From assembly GCF_900113765.1 (NCBI RefSeq), contig NZ_FOQO01000002.1, positions 310,001-374,000 on the forward strand: a stretch of 64,000 nucleotides of DNA. The letters run 5' to 3'. Positions 1-9,829 of this stretch are shown piece after piece. Both the position numbers and the translations under genes were made by a program. Origin of the DNA: Parapedobacter indicus. GTDB lineage: Bacteria; Bacteroidota; Bacteroidia; Sphingobacteriales; Sphingobacteriaceae. The notes under the pieces are model-generated. The model was not told where the DNA came from, did not search any database, and saw only the letters and a list, made by a program, of their open reading frames with translations. How positions within the stretch are numbered: position 1 is the stretch's first letter; each line of letters begins with the position of its first letter.

Positions 1-157
1 CAAAGCGTGGCTTTTTACTGTCGACGCCCAACGGATTTTCGCGGTATTCGACGACGAGCCGCTGGGGGAAAACACTCGCCCCCGCAGCCGTTCCATGGAA
101 AGACAGGAAAATGGTAACCATTGTGACGAAAGAAAAAAAGTGACTGCGTTTCAACAT
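1..157 (-). CDS. GH78 alpha-L-rhamnosidase, N-terminal fragment (cut by window edge)
   Basis: Only the first 52 codons are inside the window; the gene continues past position 1. The ATG at 157 opens a hydrophobic signal peptide of about 25 residues. It is followed by the segment LVVEYRENPLGVD and then KKPRF, the characteristic opening of the N-terminal beta-sandwich of GH78 alpha-L-rhamnosidases, which remove terminal rhamnose. It is the last visible gene of PUL-A, 85 bp downstream of the deacetylase-esterase. The catalytic barrel is not visible, so activity cannot be judged. The family call rests on this short motif alone. Confidence 0.6.
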   Translation of the reverse strand, partial: MLKRSHFFSFVTMVTIFLSFHGTAAGASVFPQRLVVEYRENPLGVDSKKPRF

Positions 158-242
158 AAAGCGTATGATTGGTATGAAAGGACTAAAATATAGGTTTTCA
201 ACTGTCGGATCATCCTGCACCGTCACGATCCGGCTTCGCAAT

Positions 243-1838
243 TCAGAAATCGAGGTGACCGCCGACAAAAACTAATAGTTCCGCCAGGGAACGGTCGAAA
301 TAATGCCCCAGGTTGTGGCCGGTATCGTCCAAGAGACGAACCCGATGGTCTACGCCAGCCGACGCTAACATCTTCGCAAACTCACGGAAGGCTTCGGGAC
401 GGTCTTTATCTCCGTTTACCAGGTAAAAGCCGAAGCCGCGTTGTTTCCATACAGGCAATGCCGTTTCAACCCGGTCTTTCAATTCCCCATTCTCCAATCG
501 GATACCACCACCTAAACTGGCCGCCACCTTAAACCGTTCCGGATATACCGTCGCCAAATAAACCGCCCCGGCGCCCCCCATCGAGAACCCCACCAGCGCC
601 CGAGATTCCGCGTCCGAAATGGTGCGGTATTCTGCATCGATGTGCGGGATTAGTTCGCTCACGATCATCTGTTCTACATTTCCGCGGTAGCCGCTGCGTC
701 CTCCGTTGGGGAAAACACAAATTACCGGCGGGATGTCTCCCCGTTCGATCGCCTGCGCTACCCGTGAAGAAAAGCCTGCGGCGTCTGAAATTTCAGTTCC
801 TCCCATGCCGTGCAGAAAATAAACGACCGGAAACCGCTGGTCCGTCCCTTTTTTATACGCGGTAGGCGTCCAGACAACAAATCCAACATCGTGTCCCATT
901 GCCTTGCTGTGTAAAACATGATGGCTAAGTCCATCCATTTTCGGAATACCGGGATTCATCCACGACACCGGCGGGCGCGCATTGGCCTGTGATCTCTTTG
1001 CGAAATCGCGATACGACTTCAGATGGATACCCCGCTTGGCGATGATATCCTTTACCTTTGGGTCCGTAAACGCCTGTAAAACACCGGTGCGATCTTCCGC
1101 AACGTTCTCATACCCCACATGCCCCAAGCCCTGCGTTTCCAGGTCGTCATACGCCGGGTGTTCCACCAACAGATAGTCGCCGGCGGGAAGTTGCTCGAGT
1201 TGGGCACGTAAATTTTCAACTTTCATGGAGGCTGTCATTTCACTTCCACTCCATCGCGGAAACCGAGACACCCGAGAAAGGTCTACCGAAAGGTTATATT
1301 CGGCCGCCAGTTTATCTAACAGTTGCTTAGCCTCCTCCGAAAAACCCAAGCATCCCATATGTTCCGAGAGGTGTGTCACCTGTGGAATTCGCTTCATGCC
1401 AAGCTCGATCTGTGCACGCAGCTCTCGCTCTATTTCTCCGATATCCCACGAAGCACCGGTGATATACGGCGACTCCGGCGACTTGTCGTTTTTCCAAACA
1501 AACGGAAAAAAGTAGCCATCGGCATCCGTGATGCTCGGACAGTGGGTAATTGGACGCCATTTTATCCCGGACCATTCGCTGGTCAGGGTCAGGTGAATGC
1601 CGACATCCAAATCGGGACGGTCGCGCAGGAGCACTGCTGCTTCTTCAAACCACGGACCGGGAACGATAACTTCCACGGATCTGACAATTCCTTTTTCGTA
1701 GGATTCGATGGCCGCAAAATTCACCGATCGGGCAGCGCCCATGTCATCAGCCCGAACCAATAGATTGATGGGTGCTTCCTGGGCCATTGCCCCGAACCCC
1801 ATCAAAAAAAGTAAGATTAAAAGATGCTGTTTTTTCAT
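243..1838 (-). CDS. Secreted fusion: YdjC/ChbG-like carbohydrate deacetylase + esterase
   Basis: A 531-residue two-domain protein. After a signal peptide (MKKQHLL...GAMAQ) the N-terminal half matches the YdjC/ChbG metal-dependent deacetylase family. It has the paired aspartates in RADDMG, a GIHLTLT histidine and a second histidine cluster THLSEH, which are likely metal ligands. From about residue 290 comes an alpha/beta-hydrolase of the esterase-D/feruloyl-esterase type, with the oxyanion region FLHGMGG, nucleophile elbow GFSMGG, acid in NGDKD and histidine in DTGHN. The start at 1838 is chosen because it begins the signal peptide; an upstream in-frame ATG at 1949 would add 37 hydrophilic residues overlapping the previous gene. 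It starts 7 bp after the Sde182-like gene, behind AAGGGA. The likely role is removal of N- or O-acyl groups from the PUL-A glycan. The substrate is unknown. Confidence 0.8.
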   Translation of the reverse strand: MKKQHLLILLFLMGFGAMAQEAPINLLVRADDMGAARSVNFAAIESYEKGIVRSVEVIVPGPWFEEAAVLLRDRPDLDVGIHLTLTSEWSGIKWRPITHCPSITDADGYFFPFVWKNDKSPESPYITGASWDIGEIERELRAQIELGMKRIPQVTHLSEHMGCLGFSEEAKQLLDKLAAEYNLSVDLSRVSRFPRWSGSEMTASMKVENLRAQLEQLPAGDYLLVEHPAYDDLETQGLGHVGYENVAEDRTGVLQAFTDPKVKDIIAKRGIHLKSYRDFAKRSQANARPPVSWMNPGIPKMDGLSHHVLHSKAMGHDVGFVVWTPTAYKKGTDQRFPVVYFLHGMGGTEISDAAGFSSRVAQAIERGDIPPVICVFPNGGRSGYRGNVEQMIVSELIPHIDAEYRTISDAESRALVGFSMGGAGAVYLATVYPERFKVAASLGGGIRLENGELKDRVETALPVWKQRGFGFYLVNGDKDRPEAFREFAKMLASAGVDHRVRLLDDTGHNLGHYFDRSLAELLVFVGGHLDF

Positions 1839-1845
1839 AATTCCC

Positions 1846-3180
1846 TTATTGTGTAACTTCGAGTAACAACCTTCTGTACGAAACCAGTGAAGGCAGTCCC
1901 CGGTCGTGCACCTCCAGAATGAGGTGGAATTCAGTGCCGACTTCTGCATCCTCGGGTACCTTGAACAATGCTTTGTTATCTGTATGGTGCTCCACGGGTA
2001 TGCTTCCCGGACAGGTCCCTGCTTCCCAATAGTTAAACCATTGAAACGTTAGTGAGTCGCCATCTGGATCAAATGATCCCGTCGCTACCAGCTCGATCAC
2101 TTCGCCGGGTTTCGCCTTTTTTTTTATCGGCCCCACCCCCGACTCACCATTCAGTACCGCTACCGGCGCCCGGTTGGCGCCGCCTGTCGGCCGGATACAA
2201 CGGTCCAGCCGGGCCATGAAATCCGATTGAAATGCGGATCGCCACCTGGATACCGTATGGCGCTCATTAAGCGTACCGTCAAGAAAGTCGGGTGCATCAA
2301 TGAACAACTGGTTACGGAGCTTACGGAACCTACCGCCCCATCCGCCCCATTCCGGCCTATCTGCAACGTTAAGTCCGTTGGGAATCAGTGCCAGGAACGA
2401 CGGCGTGTCGCCTTCCTTCATACCGGCCGTACCATGTCCATCCAGTGGATAAAAATCGGCAAGTGCCCCGTGTCCGTGAACGTGTGTGCGCACCCAATCC
2501 CTGTCCGGACAGTCTGTCTGACCGGTTTGATACATGCCGCGGAACACCGATGTCATCGGCTCGCCCGACTTACCCGGGAAGTAATAGCCACTGGCCACGT
2601 ACAGCAGATCGGGATACGCACGGAGAATCGAATCCCTATGCCCATCTTGATCGCCGATTCCGTATACACGGATTTTCGAGCAAAAAAGGCGAAATTCATC
2701 GGCAGAACTGCTTTCTCTGGCTTCCCATAGCGCCTGCGCCAACTCGCGGTGACCACCCCAGACAACGACATAAACCGGTGTATTGGCGTGCCTTACGATT
2801 TCGTTAATATGGTTTGCGCCTTCGGACTCCCATCCCCGGCCAACGGATTGGTAATCCGGCAATCCGGACTTGACAATGCTGTGCAAAAACCCCGGTTCCG
2901 GGTAACTAGGTGCATAGAACTGGAGCGCGGGATATACCTGTTCATACCGGGAGATGGCTTCTTGTACGATATTTGGATGGGTCTTCAACCCATGCCCCAT
3001 GGTACTTGTAGCAACAATACCGGTAATATTTAACACATCGGAATACAAGAGCAGCCGCACTAAACTTTGCTGGTCGTCCGGATCGCCACCGATATCCGTC
3101 AACACCAGCACACTGGGCCGCTCTTGGGCGTGTGAGACACACACGCCCAAAGCGAATACCCATAAAAACCACCCTCTCAT
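1846..3180 (-). CDS. Sde182-like protein: nucleoside-hydrolase-like domain (DUF1593) with C-terminal Ig-like domain
   Basis: A 444-residue secreted protein with a signal peptide ending near SHAQ. The segment LTDIGGDPDDQQS (about residues 27-39) is the aspartate cluster that binds calcium in nucleoside hydrolases. The rest follows the DUF1593/Sde182 family, found in polysaccharide-degrading bacteria and once annotated as cellulose-binding. The last 100 residues (from about RAPVAVLNG) form a beta-sandwich of the Sde182 C-terminal kind, with SFDPDGDSLTFQW typical of PKD/Ig-like folds. The family's reaction is not established; hydrolysis of a glycosidic or N-ribosidic bond is an inference from the fold. 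It lies 14 bp downstream of susD and 7 bp before the deacetylase-esterase. Confidence 0.8.
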   Translation of the reverse strand: MRGWFLWVFALGVCVSHAQERPSVLVLTDIGGDPDDQQSLVRLLLYSDVLNITGIVATSTMGHGLKTHPNIVQEAISRYEQVYPALQFYAPSYPEPGFLHSIVKSGLPDYQSVGRGWESEGANHINEIVRHANTPVYVVVWGGHRELAQALWEARESSSADEFRLFCSKIRVYGIGDQDGHRDSILRAYPDLLYVASGYYFPGKSGEPMTSVFRGMYQTGQTDCPDRDWVRTHVHGHGALADFYPLDGHGTAGMKEGDTPSFLALIPNGLNVADRPEWGGWGGRFRKLRNQLFIDAPDFLDGTLNERHTVSRWRSAFQSDFMARLDRCIRPTGGANRAPVAVLNGESGVGPIKKKAKPGEVIELVATGSFDPDGDSLTFQWFNYWEAGTCPGSIPVEHHTDNKALFKVPEDAEVGTEFHLILEVHDRGLPSLVSYRRLLLEVTQ

Positions 3181-3194
3181 AAACAGCCCATCTA

Positions 3195-4769
3195 TTAATA
3201 GCCCGGGTTATTTTCCGTAATGGCACTATTCCGTTCGATTTCGGCTTGAGGCAGCGGGAACAACAAATGCTTGTTCACATCAAATTGTACGGGCGAGGAA
3301 AGGTAGGTGCTGAAGCCGCTGATATCACCTGTCCAACCTGCCAAACTGATATCGCCGGCCACATGCCACCGCTTCAGGTCCCACCAACGGTGGCCTTCAC
3401 CTGCGAGCTCAACTAGCCGCTCGTCCATGATCCACTGCATGATCGTACCTGTACTGGTTTCGCTGGTGGGATAGGCCGCGGGCATACTCCCGTCACCAAA
3501 TCCGGCAGCTTGAGCCCACGCTCGCGCACGGGCACGGACGTCGTTGATATGACCGATTGCCGCGCTTGGGTCACCCGTTTTCAATGCCGCCTCGGCAGCC
3601 AGCAGCTTAACATCGGCGTATCGAAGAATGCGCTCGTTGTTAGCCGATCCTCCGGATCCGCCCCTTAGGTCGTTCGATCCATCCGGTTTGTTATACTTTT
3701 GGAAAATTCGGCCTGACAACCCGTCCGACGGATTCAAGAACACACTAATCCGGGGATCCGTACCGTATGCATTTAAGAGTTTCTCCGTGATCAGGTATTT
3801 GGTATTGGTAGCATCGTTAAAATCCCCCGCACCCCGAACTTCCATGGAATGTCCCCTGAACACACTCATATTTTCCACGCCGCGCCAAGCGCCGTCGTGT
3901 GCAAGGTTCAGGTTGTTGTTACCACTGCTCGGCATGGCCGCCTGAAGTTCATACAACGATTCATCGTTGTTTTCGGTGGTTGCCATAAAATTGTGAAGAA
4001 AATCAGGCACCAGCGAGGCCGTGACCGCATTAGCGGCCGTGAGCGCTTCTTGATAGTCAGCTGTGCTGTTGCTGTAGTTACCCCGGAAGACCAATGCTTT
4101 TGCTAACAACCCGCGTACAGCGTTTTTAGTAATCCTTCCCCTATTTTCCACCGACCAATTTTCGGGAACTTTCGGGAGTGCATTTTGCAAGTCTGTGATT
4201 GCTTGGGTCAGCACGTCCAAAGATTCACTTTTAGGCGTATTGGTCTCTCCAGTTTGTAACCGCTTCGTTACCAGAGGAACAGATCCGAAAATGTTAAACA
4301 ACTTAAAGTATTGATAAGCTCGGAAAAACAACGCCTCACCTTCCATCATCGCGATTTCTTCAGCCCCATCAAATCCAGAGTAGTCGACATTATTAACTCT
4401 GTCTATCACCACATTCGCTCTCGCAATTCCTTTGTAAGCCGAGCTGAAAGCAAACTGCAACCGGGAATTATTTGGGTTAAGCGACCCGTCGAAAAGCTCA
4501 AAGAACGTGTTCGCGCCCCGGCTTTCGGTTAAGTCATCTCCCGGAAGCAGCCAGATACCAGAAATCCAGCCGTTGTATCCCACTGCAGAAAAATGGTAAT
4601 CGTCGTAAATGGTCGCATACACCGCTACCAACGGTCCACGAAAATCCCTGACGGAAGAAAAATAGCTCAACTCGGTCGGAGAAAACGGAGCCTGATCAAC
4701 CAAGGAGGGATCACAGCTGCTCAGGATGCTTCCAATTGAGCACAAAATCAGAAAAACATATTTTTTCAT
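3195..4769 (-). CDS. SusD/RagB-family surface glycan-binding lipoprotein (PUL-A)
   Basis: A 524-residue outer-membrane lipoprotein with lipobox cysteine in SILSSC near residue 21. It carries the SusD-type TPR helices in the N-terminal half (EGEALFFRAYQYFKLFNIFG), and the C-terminal hallmark ELAGEGHRWWDLKRW followed by LFPLPQAEIERNSAITENNPGY. SusD proteins form the lid on the SusC TonB-dependent channel and capture oligosaccharides at the cell surface. The ATG at 4769 is used because it directly precedes the lipoprotein signal; an in-frame ATG three codons upstream (4778) is possible. Encoded 41 bp downstream of susC. The specific ligand cannot be read from the sequence. Confidence 0.95.
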   Translation of the reverse strand: MKKYVFLILCSIGSILSSCDPSLVDQAPFSPTELSYFSSVRDFRGPLVAVYATIYDDYHFSAVGYNGWISGIWLLPGDDLTESRGANTFFELFDGSLNPNNSRLQFAFSSAYKGIARANVVIDRVNNVDYSGFDGAEEIAMMEGEALFFRAYQYFKLFNIFGSVPLVTKRLQTGETNTPKSESLDVLTQAITDLQNALPKVPENWSVENRGRITKNAVRGLLAKALVFRGNYSNSTADYQEALTAANAVTASLVPDFLHNFMATTENNDESLYELQAAMPSSGNNNLNLAHDGAWRGVENMSVFRGHSMEVRGAGDFNDATNTKYLITEKLLNAYGTDPRISVFLNPSDGLSGRIFQKYNKPDGSNDLRGGSGGSANNERILRYADVKLLAAEAALKTGDPSAAIGHINDVRARARAWAQAAGFGDGSMPAAYPTSETSTGTIMQWIMDERLVELAGEGHRWWDLKRWHVAGDISLAGWTGDISGFSTYLSSPVQFDVNKHLLFPLPQAEIERNSAITENNPGY

Positions 4770-4810
4770 TACAGTCAATTTTATGTATCTAACACATGAA
4801 CTACCACTGA

Positions 4811-7800
4811 TTAAAATCTCGCATTCAGTCCTACCGTAAATGTCTTCGGCAACGGAAACTGGTCATTCACGGGATCCACCGTACTCCACCTGTGAAGGTA
4901 GATATTATTATTCCCACCAATATAAATCCGCAACGAGCTAACGGTATTTTTGAGACTCGCTAATGCTGAATTCTGGAGGGAATATCCCAATTGCCACGTG
5001 TTTAACCGGAAGAAGGAAGCATCCTCAACCCATCTGTCGGAGATGCGGTTGTTTCCTGCCGGATCGCCTACCACTGCCCTGGGAACACTGGTATTCGTAT
5101 GGGAGGGTGTCCACCGATCAAGTGTCGTTGTCAGGTGGTTGTGCACACCGACCATGCTCTCGAAACGGCGTCTTGTCGAATTTACCCGATCCACGTCCCC
5201 TTCGCCGTAGAAATTTGCCACTAAGTCGAAACCCTTCCATCCTACATTCAGGTTCAATCCATACGTATACCCCGGCAGCACATTTCCGATTTCCGTGCGA
5301 TCAAAGTCGTTTATCTGGCCATCCGGTGTTTTGCTATAAAAAGGCTCCTCGTCGGTGGGGTTACCCTGCACATCCAGAAAATACATATCTCCTGGAGCAA
5401 CGAGATCGGTATTGGTTACGTTATTATCGGGGTTAGCTGCATAATATGCCTCAATTTCTTCACGCGATTGGAAGATTCCGCCCGTCTTGTAACCCCAAAT
5501 TGTTCCGATAGACCTTCCCTCTTCAATGCGCACCACATTGTCTGCATGTCTTCTGTGAAGACCGGCAATCAATAAGGGCTGGTCATTGTACAGTTTGGTT
5601 ACCTTATTCGTGACGAAACTGATGTTACCGGAGACGCCATAATTGAATGCACCCGCTCTATCTTTGAATCCGATCATGAGATCAACGCCTTTATTTTCCA
5701 GCTCGCCGATGTTAAATAACGGATTGCTTGTACCGACGGAAAATGGCAGGGAAACGGTTTGAAGGATACCGCTGGTAATTCTTCTGTACCACTCCGCACT
5801 CACGCTTAATCGGTTTCTGAACAGCGTCGCATCTACACCGATATTGAGCGTCTTAGCTACTTCCCATGACAGCGATGGATTCGGGAAATCGGCGACGGTC
5901 GCTCCATTGTTTAGTACGCCTATCGGATCCCCATTCCCGGATCCCCAGCGGTATGTGGTCAAGCCCGTATTCACCCGCGAAAGGAACGCGTATCTACCCA
6001 CTGCCGCTTCGTCGTTTCCTGCTTCACCCCAGCCACCGTGCAGCTTCAGATCATTAACAAATTCAACATCGAAAAATGGCTCACTGCTGATCCGCCACGC
6101 GCCCGCAAAGGCGTAAAAGTTCCCCCATCTAAACTCGCGGGCAAACCCATTACTAGCGTCTCTACGCATGGATGCATCCAGGTAATATTTCGAGTCATAG
6201 TTATAACTCGCCCTTCCCACCATACCGAACCAGAAACGATGGTTCCAACTGTAAAAAGAGTTGTTATTCGCCAAATCGCCACCCCATCCCGTGTATCTGG
6301 GATTTTCTGGGAGATTACTAAGGTTATCGGTGTTTAGGTTCACCGTTTCCCGACGATGACGTTGGTCCTGTACGCCTACGACCACATTCAGGTTGTGCTT
6401 TTCGACAAACGTTTTTGTATAGTTTGCTGTGAAATCACTTTGATAATTGAAGGAGTTGTTAATCCGGTGTTCTAACCGGGCTACGCTGTTCGGAGCGTTA
6501 GGATATTGTGTCCGCGGATTCTGACCGGTCGGCGAAAAATAACTGGTAATGACCATTTGATCCAGACCCCACCTGTCCTGCTTGGTGTAGTCCAGGTTCA
6601 AGCTTCCGCGTAAGACAAGACCCTTCAAGGGTGTTAACTCCACGAAGAACTGCCCAAAATTCCGACTCAAATCGAAATACGGGGTATTAAACTCCGCCAG
6701 AGCCGCGTAATTCTGGATCGTTCCCTGCCCATATTTTTTCAGCCCCTGCCATGTATCGCCTAATAAATACGGATCAATTACCGTCTCAAATCCGGTTGGA
6801 TGATTCGGATTGTAGATCGGTTGCCATGGCGGTGCATAAGCCAAAGCTTCCAGATCGCCGCCATAGTTGGTAGACGTCTGATTGGTGTATTTATAATTCA
6901 CGCCCACTTTTGCCCAGTCCGTTGCTTTAACATTCAGGTTGATAGCCCCTGTATACCGTTTCAAATGATTTTGATTGATGCCTCCATACTGATCAAAGTA
7001 TCCCCCCGAAACGTAGTAGTCTACCCGTGACGTAGCGCCGGATACCCGCAGCGAATAATTCTGATTCAATGCATTTTTTTCCACCAACTCGTCCTGCCAG
7101 TTATAGGTGGTCCGATCCGAAATATAATAGGGACTTTGCGGATCAAACTGGGGATTATACGAAGTCAGCTTCACAAATTCCTGCGCCTCCTCTCGACCAT
7201 ACAGGTTTCTTTCAATACTGACGTCCGGATTCAGGCTGTTTTCGTACATTTCGCTTACTAAACTAACATACTGATCGGTATTGAGCATATTCAACTTCGG
7301 CGTATTCTGAACAGCCATATTGGCGTCGAATTCAATAACTGGCCGTTCCGACTTCCCCCGCTTCGTGGTAATCAGCACTACGCCATTGGCCGCTCTACTT
7401 CCGTAGATAGCTGCCGCGGATGCATCTTTAAGCACCGAAATCGATTCAATATCATTTGCATTGATCAGATTGAAAATATTCGGTGGTGTACGGAGCGATC
7501 CAGAGCTGATCACGTCTTCATTTACATCTCTGGGTGGTTCAAAGATCTGCCCATCGACCACATACAGCGGTTGCGACGTACCGTTCCACGTACCTACGCC
7601 ACGAACAAAAATTTGAGGGGCTTCATTCGGGTTACCACTCACCGGAGCCACCCGTACACCCGTCGTATGTCCCTGAAGCGCAAACTGAGGCGATGCCTGG
7701 GGTATCCTACCGATATCGGCTGCCGTTACCGTGGAAATGGAACCGGTCAAATCTCCCTTCCGTCGTTCCCCGAAACCGACTACCACAACTTCGTCCAGAT

Positions 7801-8428
7801 TACTGATAGTTGGAACCATCACGATATTAAGCAATTGTTGATCGGCCCCAACCGAAACTTCCTGAGGTTGAAATCCCAACAGTGAAAACGCAAGGGTAAC
7901 CTGAGATGACGGGATCTGAAGTCGAAAATCGCCACGCGCATCCGTCGTTGTAACAGCCGCCGATTGCGCCACTCGGACGGTTACTCCTTCAAGCGGTTCG
8001 CGTTTTTCGTCAACTACACGACCGGTTACGATACGTTGTTGCAAAACGGACTGGCTTTCTATGGTCAGCACCTTTTTTGAGATGACAACGTACTTGTCAC
8101 GAATAAAGTAGTTAAGGGCGAGCCCGTCAAGACATTGATCAAGGACTTCTGCCACTTCCGCATTCTTCGCTTCTACACTGATCTTCGGCGTATTGAACAA
8201 TGCTCCCGCATCATATAGAAAATTATATCCACTTTGCCGTTTGATTTCCTTAATGACTGTCGACAACGATACATCCTTTCGACTGATGGATACTTTTTGA
8301 CCAAACGCGAAAACGCTGATGTGCATGCAGATAGTAAGAACAACTGTAAACAATCGCATGAGCAAGGGTTTAATGCGTATCGGGCATAGCCCACCCATAC
8401 GCTGGTTAGCTGCAAATTTTTTATACAT
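4811..8428 (-). CDS. SusC/RagA-family TonB-dependent transporter with STN signalling domain (PUL-A)
   Basis: A 1205-residue outer-membrane importer. After a long signal peptide comes an STN secretin/TonB N-terminal domain (about residues 45-125; VSISRKDVSLSTVIKEIKRQ), then a carboxypeptidase-D-like beta domain (VTGRVVDEKREPLEGVTVRV), the TonB-box region (LDEVVVVGFG), a plug with the SusC hallmark [19 protein letters not shown], and a 22-strand barrel ending in an aromatic residue (GLNARF). The STN domain contacts FecR in the periplasm, so substrate import can signal to the ECF sigma factor of this locus. Starts at 8428 or at an internal Met about residue 24; both leave a usable signal peptide. 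Confidence 0.95.
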   Translation of the reverse strand: MYKKFAANQRMGGLCPIRIKPLLMRLFTVVLTICMHISVFAFGQKVSISRKDVSLSTVIKEIKRQSGYNFLYDAGALFNTPKISVEAKNAEVAEVLDQCLDGLALNYFIRDKYVVISKKVLTIESQSVLQQRIVTGRVVDEKREPLEGVTVRVAQSAAVTTTDARGDFRLQIPSSQVTLAFSLLGFQPQEVSVGADQQLLNIVMVPTISNLDEVVVVGFGERRKGDLTGSISTVTAADIGRIPQASPQFALQGHTTGVRVAPVSGNPNEAPQIFVRGVGTWNGTSQPLYVVDGQIFEPPRDVNEDVISSGSLRTPPNIFNLINANDIESISVLKDASAAAIYGSRAANGVVLITTKRGKSERPVIEFDANMAVQNTPKLNMLNTDQYVSLVSEMYENSLNPDVSIERNLYGREEAQEFVKLTSYNPQFDPQSPYYISDRTTYNWQDELVEKNALNQNYSLRVSGATSRVDYYVSGGYFDQYGGINQNHLKRYTGAINLNVKATDWAKVGVNYKYTNQTSTNYGGDLEALAYAPPWQPIYNPNHPTGFETVIDPYLLGDTWQGLKKYGQGTIQNYAALAEFNTPYFDLSRNFGQFFVELTPLKGLVLRGSLNLDYTKQDRWGLDQMVITSYFSPTGQNPRTQYPNAPNSVARLEHRINNSFNYQSDFTANYTKTFVEKHNLNVVVGVQDQRHRRETVNLNTDNLSNLPENPRYTGWGGDLANNNSFYSWNHRFWFGMVGRASYNYDSKYYLDASMRRDASNGFAREFRWGNFYAFAGAWRISSEPFFDVEFVNDLKLHGGWGEAGNDEAAVGRYAFLSRVNTGLTTYRWGSGNGDPIGVLNNGATVADFPNPSLSWEVAKTLNIGVDATLFRNRLSVSAEWYRRITSGILQTVSLPFSVGTSNPLFNIGELENKGVDLMIGFKDRAGAFNYGVSGNISFVTNKVTKLYNDQPLLIAGLHRRHADNVVRIEEGRSIGTIWGYKTGGIFQSREEIEAYYAANPDNNVTNTDLVAPGDMYFLDVQGNPTDEEPFYSKTPDGQINDFDRTEIGNVLPGYTYGLNLNVGWKGFDLVANFYGEGDVDRVNSTRRRFESMVGVHNHLTTTLDRWTPSHTNTSVPRAVVGDPAGNNRISDRWVEDASFFRLNTWQLGYSLQNSALASLKNTVSSLRIYIGGNNNIYLHRWSTVDPVNDQFPLPKTFTVGLNARF

Positions 8429-8549
8429 TTGTACTAGGTTTAATAATTTATTGGAAAACGATTATTGAACGTCGAGCGCCGACCACGTCGGGCACTTCAT
8501 GGCGGCAGGTGCTGGAACACTTGTCGCCATCATTAACAAGCTCGTAAGG
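8429..8549. other. Intergenic gap between fecR and susC of PUL-A
   Basis: 120 bp without a gene. It contains a short GC-rich hairpin (CCGAC-CAC-GTCGG near 8483-8495) without a T-run. No clear TAnnTTTG element was seen for the minus strand, so susC is probably read from further upstream. Confidence 0.4.
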
Positions 8550-9737
8550 TTATTTCATAATAACGATCACACCTCCTTTCTGTTCATAGCGCAAAAGTCC
8601 CGTGTACTCCAGCGCTTCCATCAATTCCTCCACCCGATCGAATCGGGGAATATCACCGCCGATCCGCTTTCCGGCCATACCGTCCTTATATTCTACCTCT
8701 ACGTCGTACCAACGGCTTACTTTTTTCATTACATCGCTGATCTCTTCATTTGAAAAAACAAAGAGGTTGTCTTTCCATGATATGATTTCTTCCGGATCAA
8801 CCCGGTTCATTCGAAGGAGCGCATCGTTTTCGGAACTGACTACCTGCTGACCCGGCTTCAATACCAAACTGTTTTGGGAATTTGCGTTTACGGTGCCCGT
8901 CATTGACACCTTCACCCGGCCTTCGACCAATGTTGTTAGGGTCGTTAGATCGTCGGGATAGGCAGACACGTTAAATTTGGTTCCCAACACTTCAATTCGT
9001 TGCGTTTCCGTATGCACCACAAAGGGCCAATCTGCCGCACGCTCAACTTCCAAATAAACTTCCCCCCTAATGGTGATTTCCCGTTGATCGCGATTGAAAC
9101 GGACCGGATAGGTTACCGTCGAAGCCGCATTGAGCCACAACCTACTTCCGTCTGGCAATACCACCTGATATTGCCGTCCCTTGGGGGTAACAATTGTATT
9201 CTCCAATCGTTGGCTGCTAGGGGCAGTTGATGTATCGGTATAATAAATTGCATCGTTGTGAAAGCTGATCTGCATGCCGTCTTCAGACGCCAATACACCA
9301 TTAATCACGCTGTCTAGGTAAATTGTTCGCCCATCTGCCAAACGAAGCAACGGTTTGTCCGTCGGTGCCGTTGTTACCGTCCGGATTTCCATCGCGTCGG
9401 AAGTATCGCCGTCAGACAGCATGTTGCTGCCGAAAATCCATACACCGGCCGCAACCAATAAAACCGCAGCAGCGCCATACCACCATTGAAGCCGATGGAG
9501 TGACTTCCGCCGATGAGCTGCCTCGTATGCATGGGTGATACGTTGGTACAACGAGTCGGCGTCCAGTCGCAAGCGATCGTCCGCAACGGTCGTTTCCAAC
9601 AGTTCCGACAACAAAGACTGCATGTCAGGACTATCGCCGTTGGCAACCACGTATTCAAACAACTCTGTCAGCTCAGAAGTATCGATGTGTCCTGACGTAT
9701 ATTTCACAACCAGTTTCTGTAACCTGTCTTTCTCCAT
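8550..9737 (-). CDS. FecR-family anti-sigma factor (PUL-A)
   Basis: An inner-membrane anti-sigma factor of 395 residues. The cytoplasmic N-terminal helical region (about 75 residues) precedes one membrane segment (WWYGAAAVLLVAAGVWIFG, about residues 80-98). The periplasmic FecR domain includes GRQYQVVLPDGSRLWLNAAS and GEVYLEVERAADWPFVVHT, and ends with a DUF4974 domain that contacts the SusC STN domain. It relays import of the PUL-A substrate to the ECF sigma factor. ATG 9737 is preferred; the upstream in-frame alternative at 9761 is a TTG. Unusually, a glycoside hydrolase gene separates it from its sigma factor. Confidence 0.92.
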   Translation of the reverse strand: MEKDRLQKLVVKYTSGHIDTSELTELFEYVVANGDSPDMQSLLSELLETTVADDRLRLDADSLYQRITHAYEAAHRRKSLHRLQWWYGAAAVLLVAAGVWIFGSNMLSDGDTSDAMEIRTVTTAPTDKPLLRLADGRTIYLDSVINGVLASEDGMQISFHNDAIYYTDTSTAPSSQRLENTIVTPKGRQYQVVLPDGSRLWLNAASTVTYPVRFNRDQREITIRGEVYLEVERAADWPFVVHTETQRIEVLGTKFNVSAYPDDLTTLTTLVEGRVKVSMTGTVNANSQNSLVLKPGQQVVSSENDALLRMNRVDPEEIISWKDNLFVFSNEEISDVMKKVSRWYDVEVEYKDGMAGKRIGGDIPRFDRVEELMEALEYTGLLRYEQKGGVIVIMK

Positions 9738-9829
9738 TAGTCTTTTCAAAAAATCGCTCAAGCGCGCTGCAGTCCGCTTTATATAGGTAATACGCTCAAC
9801 CTATGTGTGCGGGTAGTCAAAAATTATTT

